From Candolleomyces eurysporus (taxonomy: Eukaryota; Basidiomycota; Agaricomycetes; Agaricales; Psathyrellaceae): 17,186 nucleotides of DNA. Of this stretch, positions 1-7,632 are shown one piece after another (within the stretch, counting starts at the first letter, position 1; each line of letters starts with the position of its first letter). The notes below the pieces were generated by a model that had not been told where the DNA came from, did not search any database, and saw only the letters and a program-made list of their open reading frames with translations. A program made the position numbers and the translations under genes. The stretch is from contig JANBPK010001385.1 of assembly GCA_027579435.1 (NCBI GenBank), forward strand, positions 1 to 17,186, given 5' to 3'.

Positions 1-171
1 GGGAGAGACGATCGGGGGATAGCAAGATTGGGAGAGAGCTACCGTTGGAGGATCGCACAAGGGTTCAAAGCACGTTTGGAAGACAAGGGTTAGATATTAC
101 TCATGCAACTACATGAATCCATAGGTACAATCATAATTACATGCACCAGAATAAGTAGGCCAGAAATATTC
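1..171. other. Left edge without a recognised gene
   Basis: I see no coding signal, RNA gene or repeat here. It would be the 3' flank of the TPR relic that follows on the minus strand. Confidence 0.3.
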
Positions 172-345
172 AACACTCGTCCAATCGCTCGGCCTCGTTC
201 AATCCTTCGATGTAACCGTTGCACTGATAAAGATCATGGAGAGCATTGGCAAGGTTGTTGAGTGATATAGGGCGATTTGGATGGGGGGAGGAGCAGAGTG
301 CAAGCGCTTTACGATACAGGGGGTGAACCGGCTCGTTGAAGTGTG
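172..345 (-). pseudogene. TPR gene fragment (relic)
   Basis: Read on the minus strand this stretch encodes about one and a half TPR units, including HPNRPISLNNLANALHDLY and CNGYIEGLNEAE, and then meets a TGA at 170-172. It aligns closely with 2545-2700 of the TPR gene further right, at both DNA and protein level. The match fades past about 345: the segment that should read as the start of the repeat helix (LNEVISLYREAL type) is distorted to FNEPVHPLYRKAL. The sequence upstream on the minus strand (346-556) is open but has no TPR character. No complete gene can be built around it, so I call it a decayed partial duplicate of its neighbour. It could instead be the last exon of a diverged gene whose other exons I cannot recognise. 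Confidence 0.55.
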
Positions 346-1911
346 CGGTGCAGTGGTTTGGGAAATGGGTAGGTGACGAAAACAATACGAAAGCGCCAGA
401 TGCACCGCGCTTGTTTTGGAGAAGAACGAGAGTGGGCTGTCCATAAGGGATGATCCGAGTTGAGTGGTGGCATCCGAAGTCATGCTTCACAAGCACAATT
501 GCGAGGAGTACCCTAGATAGCCATCCAATCGTGGCCAGTCGAGATTCCGCTATCAATGAAGCAGTTAGAAACGAAGAGAAGAGCTGCTCACCAGATAATC
601 ACCGTTGAATGCAGCCACACATCTTCATATTGCAGTCGTCGGCCTCAACCCAGCCTAATTGCCGGTTCCCTGAATCAAAGCGAGGCCCTATCGCGCTCCC
701 TCATTCCTCCAAGGCTTGTGGATTTGTTGGAGATCATGGAAGCGCGTAAATGCTGTAGGAAAGAGAGGGCAAGCAGGTGCTTGTCAGGGTGGAGGCAATT
801 CTCGTAGCAGTACGTACCTTTGGGCATCTTTCGCCTTGCGCAAACGAAACACTTCTGGACTTCTCGGACCATCCTTCACGGACTCGGAGGGGTAGCATAA
901 GCTGAGGGTATGGTCACAATGCGGAGGAGGGACAAAGTGGGTGGCATTTTCACTCTGCCGGGGATGAATCTCTTGGCGACTTCTATCCGTCAGAGCTTCG
1001 AATGAGTATTCGAGACTGGCTATTTGGCAACACCGCCCGTCAACAAACAAAGATTTGGGGAGCGATATACGGGCCTTCCATCATGATACTGTATTGATTC
1101 TCCTCCCTTCTCACCGGAAGGCTGCACTGTCTGTCTTACCATCACCTCACGACGCAACTTCTGCGGCCTCCAACCTCCCGCCCACCAGCCGCGTGCTTCC
1201 TCCTTCGACGATAGCTCTCGGGTCGCTGGAATTATGGTTGCTAACATCAACCTGCCTTAGCGAGTATAGTCGAAGACGTCCCGCACACACTACTCCTGAG
1301 GCAACACTGCCAGCGATGGGTTCACCTAAGGAACATTTTCAAAGACATTCGCGGCTCAGTTTCTTACATAGTGGGATCCTCCCTCCTCGTTCATATTTGA
1401 CTACTGACTTGATCTCTCTTTTCAGACTTCTGCTACTTGAACAATTTCAAATCCTCCAGCCAGCTGTCACCAGCGAAGGCTCCGACAAAACTACCAGGTC
1501 TGATGTTTTGACCTCGGCCTGATGGCCCCTTCTGCACTCGCTCTCAGCGCCATATGGACGCCAACATTTACGAGCCAGCCTCAGTGAGACTTTATAGGTG
1601 CTCTAACCTTTGTTGCTAACCCTGTTTATTTTCCAACCGTCGACCGTCGACCGTTCACCCGATGCTCAGCTTGCATTTCCGAACTCGCAAGGATCCCTAA
1701 CTCAACACTTGTCGTCATATGAAGCTACGATCACCCGTTGCATTACTACTCATGAACATACAACCCTCGGGCCAAGAGCCACCCAACTTCTCTAAATCCT
1801 GACCACCGTATCTCAATCATTACGATTCTTATGTCTGGATCTGGAATGTAACACTCAACTAAGTGAGAAATTAAAATGTAAAAGTCCAACTAGTATACAA
1901 GTTAATCCCGA
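346..1911. other. 1.5-kb stretch with no convincing gene
   Basis: Open frames here are short, start at TTG rather than ATG, or are antisense to each other. A plus-strand frame at 1055-1522 is Ser/Pro/Leu-rich, lacks an ATG start and resembles no family I know. Two minus-strand stretches look like introns: 753-817 (GTACGT donor, CCTGACAAG branch, pyrimidine tract, CTACAG acceptor, 65 bp) and 550-591 (GTGAGC donor, TTCTAACTG branch, 42 bp). The 161-bp piece between them has stops in all three frames, so it cannot be a through-coding exon. A short direct repeat of CCGTCGA lies near 1637-1654. This is either intergenic DNA or an eroded gene. Confidence 0.35.
675..872 (-). other. Possible eroded minus-strand gene piece with an intron-like segment
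   Basis: Starting at an ATG near 872 the minus strand reads a short peptide containing CFVCARRKMPK, with a CxxC pair. Within it lies the intron-like segment 753-817. Splicing there gives only about 40 codons before a TAG. The CxxC hints at a zinc-binding knuckle, but one pair is not enough for a call. No homologue is recognised. I list it because the splice signals are unusually good for chance. Confidence 0.15.
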
Positions 1912-3009
1912 CTACGAGTCTGTGTCCTCCGAATCATCCGAGTCTTCTAAATTGTGTGATTCCTTCCATTCGGCATACAGATCTTCCAATTCTGCCTTCA
2001 AGTCTTTGATTTCGCACCGATCTTGGTCGTCTCCAGTAACTTCATGTCGCTTTTCGAGAAGCTCCACAAGGGATATGACATCGCCTGCCCTATATCTGGG
2101 TCCAGGGGGGCAGAGAACCAGCAGTTCACGACGGAGCGATATGGCTTCATCAAGAACCTCCATGGCTCTGCTCTGCTCAAATTGAGAGAGAAGAACTTTA
2201 GCAAGGTTATCAAGGGACAAAGGTCGACCTGAGTGGGGTGCGGGGCGGAGTGCCAGTGCTTCACGATACAGCGAAAGGGCCTCATTCAATGCATCAATGT
2301 CCCCATTGCAGCTATGAAGAGATTGGAGATCATATGCAAGGTTGTTGAGCGATATGGATCACTCTGGGTGGGATGAAGGGCGGAGTGCGAGTGCTTCACG
2401 ATGCAGAGAAATAGCCTCGTTCAATGCATCAATGTCCCCATTGTGCTCATGAAGAGATCCGAGAGNANTGGCAAGATGGCTGAGCGACCGGGAGCGGTGT
2501 GGATGGGATGCAGGGCGGAGTGCCAGTGCTTCACAATGCAGTGAAATGGCCTCGTTCAATCCCTCAATGGCACCATTGCACTTGTAAAGATCATGGAGAG
2601 CATCGCCAAGGTTGTTGAGCGATATGGGGCGATCCGGATGGGGAGGGGGGCAGAGTTCAAGCGCTTCACGATACAGTGAAATGACCTCATTCAGCGTTTC
2701 AGGGTCGCCATTGTGAGTATAAAAATGACTGAGAGCATTGGCGAGAGCGTTGAGATACCTCTCGCGATCTGGGTGGGGTGCCGGACTGAGTGTGAGCGCT
2801 GTGTGAGAACACGAAATTGCTTCCTTGAGGCAGTCGTGGTTTCCATTCTGCCGGTAACATAACCAGAGAGTGGNGGCTAAGATTGTCAAAAAGGTCATCA
2901 AGTCGCAGTCTGCCGCTCGCAAGTAATATGTACTTCGCGCCTTGTAATGACCATTCCATGTATTTCCTGATAGGTGACCTAGGCCCATATGAGCATGCAT
3001 TCTCGCCAT
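1912..3009 (-). pseudogene. Tetratricopeptide-repeat protein gene with an in-frame stop
   Basis: The frame encodes six to seven TPR-like units with a period of about 45 residues, of the form LNEAISLHREALALRP..HP.R..SLNNLA..L..L....NGD. TPR arrays form helical scaffolds for protein-protein contacts; no partner or fused CHAT or NB-ARC domain is visible. The first ATG in frame is at 3007-3009, giving 365 codons. The open frame extends upstream to 3054 without another ATG, so a start in an unseen upstream exon is possible. Codon 217 (2359-2361) is TGA exactly where the other repeats have Arg (HPDRPIS versus HPE*SIS), so a single CGA-to-TGA change explains it; the frame continues unbroken on both sides. 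The C-terminus is acidic and Ser-rich (ending DSDDSEDTDS). Ns at 2466, 2468 and 2874 keep the frame. It could be a recent pseudogene, a readthrough case or a base-call error. Confidence 0.75.
2359..2361 (-). other. Premature TGA inside a TPR unit
   Basis: On the minus strand the codons around this point read SHPE-stop-SISLNNLAYDL. Neighbouring units have R or a similar residue at this position (HPDRPISLNNL). TGA differs from the Arg codon CGA by one C-to-T change at a CpG, the commonest spontaneous point mutation where DNA is methylated. No frame change accompanies it. Confidence 0.8.
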
Positions 3010-3168
3010 TTCGACTAATCTAGCACCCGTGATATTTGTCAAAGTCTCGCTCAAGTTCCAGTTCCAGTTTCACCCCCTGATTCATTCGCACAGGAGTATA
3101 TGTAGACACTGGACCCCTTCACTTCTCTTCCTACAACCATTTCATTAACCACCTTCATCATCGCCACG
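3010..3168. promoter_or_regulatory. Divergent promoter between the TPR and cyclin-like genes
   Basis: Only about 160 bp separate the two start codons. On the plus strand TATATGTA (3097-3104) lies about 65 bp before the ATG at 3169. A pyrimidine-rich leader (3118-3165) follows, ending in GCCACGATG, a good fungal initiation context. I cannot place a separate minus-strand core promoter, so the two genes may share this region. Confidence 0.45.
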
Positions 3169-4675
3169 ATGCCTCCTTACTCCAATCTTCACCGCGACAC
3201 TTGGGTCAGGACCCAATACTTCATCCTTGAGCAGGACACAGACCTTCTTGCGGGGATTGTAGTTGGCCATCTCATTTATCATCTCAGCACTCCCGCGTCC
3301 TTCTTAACCTGGGACATCGACAACATGTCTAGACGAATTCAAGGTCTCATCTTGCGCGTCGCTCAGAAGTATCCCAGGATCCGCCCCAGCGTCGCTATAC
3401 GCGCCCTTCTCGCCGTACTACGCTACAAGAATCGCCACCCGGAGATCATCGCCTTTAACGACGACGCGGAGCTGCTGTACATGGTGGCATTCATGGCCAC
3501 CGCTCATTCATACGAACCCAGGTTCACCAAGGGGAAGATGATGGACATTGTCCAATATGGCGTCCACGCTTCCAAGCTGAGCGAGTATAGGCACCAATTG
3601 GACGGGGAAGTCAGGAAAGAGCTGGGCTCCGGAAGATTGAAGTCCAAGTCAACGGTTCGGGCCATCCTGGATTATTACCTCTCCCCATTTTATGTTTCGA
3701 GGAGAACGCGGATTGCGGGGGAGACGGGTGAACTTCAGTGCCCTACGATGCCCGCTTTCCAATCTATCAAGCCTGACGTCCCTGGAAGGACAGAGCAGGC
3801 GATGGTGTTCCCCGATGCTATCTGTTCGTCTCACTTCCCCTTTCCTTGTTTCATATTTATTCAAGGATCCGACTTATGTTTCTCCCAACATCAGCGAGGA
3901 TGAAGGTCCCTCTTTCTCCCATTTACGAGGACCCGTCTGGCGGACCATCCCCATCGGAAGACTACTTGACCGTCCTCCTTCGCCAAACAATCAAGGGAAG
4001 GAGTTCCATCGGGCGAGAGGGATATGATGATGACATCTCTGATTTATCGTCGTTGTTGGACTACTCAAACTCTGATGTCGACTCGGATGGTTCATCGATA
4101 GAGTCCTTCGCGGATACCTACTTTGCTTCTATCTACTCCTCAGACTCTTCGAAGAGCTCAATCTGTGAGTTACCCGCTTTATTATTTCGTTGTTTTTGCG
4201 ATACCAAATGTTGTCCTTTTCCTTCCTACGCCCTTTTTATGCCGGCTTTGGTTATCTGCCTTTCTCCGTTCTATCAAAGCCGGTGAATCGACAACGACGA
4301 CGTCTTCCTCTTCCACTTCCTGCTCGTCGTCGTTCACAACCTCCGACGGTTCAGATTCATCGTTGACTCGTGAGTCTCATATTTCGTTTCATATTTATTC
4401 AATATCAACTGAACATTGTTCCCCACTTTCAACCGTTGTCCTTTCTTCCTTTGTTTTTTCCCCCAAAGTCAACGATGCCACACCNAAAAATTCATTCCAA
4501 GGATACCTCCCAACTTGAATCGGGGTCGGTTCAAGTCGATCCGGATAAAACGCCTACTCTTGGATTCGACAATCCGGAGCCGGAGCGCGGTCGTCGAAAA
4601 TCTCGGAGGTTGGCGCAGAAGCTTTCATCTGTCATTGGATTGAGGCGGCAGCGTTCTGTTGCTTCGGGATATTGA
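3169..4675 (+). CDS. Cyclin-box-like protein, four exons
   Basis: Proposed exons are 3169-3823, 3895-4164, 4280-4369 and 4469-4675. Introns are 71, 115 and 99 bp; donors are GTTCGT (weak), GTGAGT and GTGAGT, and acceptors end TCAG, AAAG and AAAG. All junctions are phase 1. The last exon fits only if the N at 4485 is an extra base; otherwise translation stops at 4516-4518. The product would be about 406 residues. Residues about 45-155 look like a fungal cyclin fold of the Pcl/Pho80 style: a helix with RPSVAIRALLAVLRYKNRHP, then ELLYMVAFMATAHSYEP and a helix ending in QLDGEVRKEL. Such cyclins bind and activate cyclin-dependent kinases. The rest is Ser/Asp-rich (SSDSSKSSI, TTTTSSSSTSCSSS) and ends with the basic RGRRKSRRLAQKL, a possible nuclear signal. 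The ATG at 3169 has a strong context. The cyclin assignment is by pattern only; exon 1 alone is solid. Confidence 0.6.
4485..4485. other. Ambiguous base that shifts the cyclin-like gene's last exon
   Basis: The sequence is CACC-N-AAAAATTC. With the N counted, the phase-1 exon stops at 4516-4518. With it removed, the frame runs into a clearly coding tail (KDTSQLESG to SVASGY) ending at 4673-4675. An overcalled base beside an A run is the simplest reading. Confidence 0.6.
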
Positions 4676-4881
4676 GGGCTACCAGGCTGGGGTNGGGAGC
4701 GACGTCTGTAGAAGTTTGAATACCTAGAATTGCTGCCTATCACTTATCGATTCAGGAGGGCTGGTCTTCCAAAACTATTTCTCTTCCTGGCCGTAATAGA
4801 GCCTTTCTACATTTGCTCCCTTTTCTGTCCATGCATGGCAGGTATAATAGGAAAGTCCGATAATTATAATTATAACAGTAA
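4676..4881. other. Convergent 3' intergenic region
   Basis: This separates the plus-strand cyclin-like gene from the minus-strand F-box gene A, so both genes end here. An A/T stretch at about 4858-4885 (repeated AATTAT) is the best place for polyadenylation signals, but no exact AATAAA is seen. One N lies at 4694. Confidence 0.4.
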
Positions 4882-6885
4882 TTAGTTTGAATCAACCGAA
4901 AATTGACTCTCCGGGGTGCTAGCTCTTGTTCGCGTGGGTAGTGAGCTCTCGGGCTCAACGACGAACTCGTCGACAATTATCATAGGGCTACTATGGACCT
5001 TCACCTTCTTGACTTGTGGGCAATGCACACGCAGAGCCTCAATCATCGTCTGCATATATGAATTCCCCTTATTGTACGAAACTCCTGGCTGTTCCTCCAA
5101 TTCCAAATACTCGAGGTTAGGAAACAGTCCAAGGAACCGCGCGACCAACTCGCGACGCGTAGGTGATTTGAGAATCTTGACATAGTACGCCGAGTTGATC
5201 TGCAGCCGTTTGGTGTCGATAAAACTTGACAAGATACTGCCATTTAGACCGGCGTCGACGTGCGATTCAAGCCAGGAATTGAGCTCGCTGTGGTCGTTTG
5301 TGAATCGAAAAGCGATGAGGTCCAGGTTGTGGGAGCGGGGCAAGAGGTCTTCGAGAGCGTTGTCCAGGACGTCGTATGCGAACGGACGACTGTGATTGGC
5401 GTAGTATTCCGTCAGGAAGAAAACTCTCTTGAGCTTTGGGCATTGCTTCTTGTCGCGCAGGAGCCACCGTATGTACACGGGATGGGCTACGACCTGAACC
5501 AAGTTTGGAAGGATTTGTTTCCCAAGGTCGGGCAGTGCACAGCTTGGAACTTGAATCCCGTGAAGGGAGAGCTTCTCAATACTCGGATGTCTGGAGAGGA
5601 AGGCTAGGATGTCCTGTCCCTGGATGTGGGCATCGCCTACTATTAGGTTGCACGAAACATCGAACTCTGTGAGGGAAGGGAGGGTTATTTCGGAGAAGAA
5701 TTTGCTCCAGGTTTCGCTAGGTGTCTCGGGACATTGAAGCTCGAAATGTTTGAGAGTCGGCGCGCACCAGGAAAGGAGTTGGTTCGTCCAGTCCAGGAAG
5801 GAGGGATTTGCGAAAAACATGTCGGATTGCAGAATGAGATTTTGTACCACTGGTGGGCGAGTGGGTGCGAGGGTATTCGACTTGAGGGGTTGTGAGAGGC
5901 TCGGTGTGGGGGAAGTTGTCTTGTCGACAACTGTCAATTCGGATGGCACGATAGACGATGTGGCTGCTTTAAGTGGTCCACCGCTCTTCTTCTTCTTAAA
6001 AAAATCGATCCATTTCAACAATCGGTGTCTCGATCGGCTCTTTTTTCCCTTCATAACTGGAGTCGCGTCGATGCTTTGAGTCACCTGCGGATGCCGTTTC
6101 GACCTATTGGAGGGGAGGCCCGCATCGTGAGGGCTTGCATCAAAGTACCCTGTAGCGCAAGAATGTCAGTACATAACAACTCGATTAACTACGAAAAAAA
6201 AGAACTTACGGGCCGTCTTATTATCTAGATCTCGCGTCCTTAGAAGTCGATTGAGTGGGCCTGCAGAAACGCCTCCAGCCGTAGTTTGCTCTTCAAGTTC
6301 TCTGTGCTGAAGGTACTTCAAGAATGGATTTCCACCTCTCAGCAGCACATTCTTGCACCCTTTCGTCAGAGCAGTCGTCAGAAGCCCGAGATAAAGCTTC
6401 GTCCACTCCTCCGACGCAAGTGGAAGCACCTGGGTTCCGCTAAGTCCCGGCGCATCCCTCACAGCCCAATCATCCGGATCCATCAGGTACACCCTGAAGT
6501 CCGTAACCTCGTCCGTCCTCCTCACGATTGCGTGCATCTCTTCCACCTCCTCCACCACCTTTTCAATTCCCTTGTTGAAGTAATAATGTATGTTGCTGAT
6601 ATTTTTGGTGGACAGGCAGCATCGTATGGCGCGTAACGTGTGCTGGGGCACTCGGTAGCATGATATCCAGCCTAGCGAAGGGTTGGTGATCTTGTATTTT
6701 TCGAAGAAGTAGGGGAAGATGAGGGTGTTGAGTTCTTTGCAAGTGCTTCCTAGGGCACAGAGAGCGGCGTCGTCGAGCTCCGGGAGGATTTGGAGTGTTA
6801 ATTCAAGAGGAAGGTCCGTGAAGGATGCCAGCGATTCGGAAAGTACCGTGCTTGAATCCGGTTTGACAGAGTTCAATAATCTCAT
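4882..6885 (-). CDS. F-box/LRR-like protein, array copy A
   Basis: Exon 1 is 6885-6210 and exon 2 is 6149-4882, joined across a 60-bp intron (GTAAGT donor, CTGAC branch, CTACAG acceptor), giving about 647 residues. Residues about 22-63 form an F-box (LPLELTLQILPELDDAAL, then TCKELNTLIFP); F-boxes bind Skp1 in SCF ubiquitin ligases. A block conserved in all four copies follows (GWISCYR, TLRAIRC, EEMHAIVRR, LMDPDDWA, EEWTKLYLGLL). Exon 2 begins with YFD, then a basic linker (KKSRSRHRLLKWIDFFKKKK), then a long leucine-rich-repeat-like part (NPSFLDWTNQLLSWCAPTL, LPSLTEF, RHPSIEKLSLHGIQVP, LFPNLEYLEL) that probably binds substrate. The start is the ATG at 6883-6885, which lines up with the starts of the other copies; the open frame upstream has no ATG. 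Unlike B, C and D there is no intron 2, and about 20 linker residues are missing. The C-terminal tail is longer than in the other copies. Substrate unknown. Confidence 0.85.
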
Positions 6886-7000
6886 GGAACCTGAGAATGA
6901 ACGAGTGGGTTCGAAGAAGAAGGGAAAGAGTATAGAAAGAACAGGGTCTGTAGGGAACGGAAACAAGGCTGCCAATAAACGACTCTGACCCGTTACTCAC

Positions 7001-7005
7001 CCAAT
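7001..7005 (-). promoter_or_regulatory. CCAAT box (inverted), copy A
   Basis: CCAAT on the plus strand, ATTGG in the gene's direction, about 115 bp before the ATG. Matching sites stand upstream of copies B (9867-9871) and C (12550-12554) in aligned sequence. CCAAT is the binding site of the fungal Hap complex; its use here is inferred from conservation alone. Confidence 0.3.
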
Positions 7006-7039
7006 CGGGCCTGTTGATGCTGATGCTGTACCTGTCAGA

Positions 7040-7049
7040 TAAGCGCTGC
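7040..7049. promoter_or_regulatory. Shared upstream motif TAAGCGCTGC, copy A
   Basis: This 10-mer with a palindromic AGCGCT core is exact upstream of copies A, B (9890-9899) and C (12629-12638), 113-172 bp from the start codon. It may be a regulator site or simply a remnant of duplication; copy D lacks it. Confidence 0.25.
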
Positions 7050-7445
7050 TGTGAGCGCTTTCGCTGTGCAAAGCTCCCGAGGCTTGAGTCAACAATAGCA
7101 ACCGTCAAACAACCCGCAGGTTAGATATGACTAGCATACAAACGCGGTACAAATCGAGCTAGACCGGTACAATCCACTCGAGAGCTAGGATCCCGAATTC
7201 CAGGGATCTAAAAACGTACAAAAGGCTCTAGCTCGGGATCGGTCGACCCTGGAGTCATGTGAAGACCCTACCCTCGAGTCACAAAGAGCGCGAGGGCAGC
7301 TTTGTCCGACGCCTCTGTTGCACGCCAACACCAGAGTGCAGAGGTGGAGGGTAACCGGGCCAAAATTTGGCGAATGGTTACCACGCAGGCAGTGGCTAGT
7401 GTGTGATGCCAGTCGCTCTTTTTCTTCGCCATGGCATTTAACTGG

Positions 7446-7632
7446 GACCTTGGGTCGTTTAGGTTCGTAATGCAAGATAGGAGCAGCTAAGGTGCTACAC
7501 TATTGAGTTTGAAGTTACATGTCCGCGTGTGTATATAATTCCCTACTGTCAATTCCACAAAATACATATGATTCTAGCGTCCAATTGCCGTCCCTGAGGC
7601 TGCACGAGCTTCCCGCTGATTCAACTACTCAC
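7446..7632. repeat. Array unit junction block A/B
   Basis: This block starts with GACCTTGGGTCGTT (7446-7459) and contains CACTATTGAGTTTGAAGTTA (7498-7517), followed by the 3' flank of copy B. The same order is found at 10166-10366 and 13056-13235. Spacing of the 20-mer is 2,719 and 2,890 bp, which gives the length of the duplicated unit. It holds no gene and probably contains the 3' untranslated region of copy B. Confidence 0.8.

Larger units (their letters stand above)
6886..7445. promoter_or_regulatory. Upstream region of F-box copy A
   Basis: No gene is seen. On the minus strand a pyrimidine-rich leader precedes the ATG. An inverted CCAAT box lies at 7001-7005, about 115 bp before the start, and TAAGCGCTGC at 7040-7049. 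Both recur upstream of copies B and C. The stretch from about 7160 to 7430 matches about 12750-13040 upstream of copy C (including GCCAAAATTTGGCGAATGG) and is largely absent upstream of B. A possible leader intron (6891-7000, GTGAGT to CTCAG) exists only in this copy. Confidence 0.45.

Noticed and set aside
1055..1522. Plus-strand open frame of 155 codons
   Set aside because: It begins with TTG, has no recognisable domain, and its composition is Ser/Pro/Leu-rich as expected from pyrimidine-rich non-coding DNA.
3824..3865. Shorter 42-bp version of intron 1 in the cyclin-like gene
   Set aside because: It is shorter than the other introns in this window and does not lead into the frame of exon 2. 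The acceptor at 3894 keeps a long open frame.
6891..7000. 5' leader intron of copy A (GTGAGT to CTCAG)
   Set aside because: The donor side is partly kept in other copies, but the acceptor AG is absent in B, C and D (TCTGG or TTTGG instead), so it is not a family feature. It needs RNA evidence.
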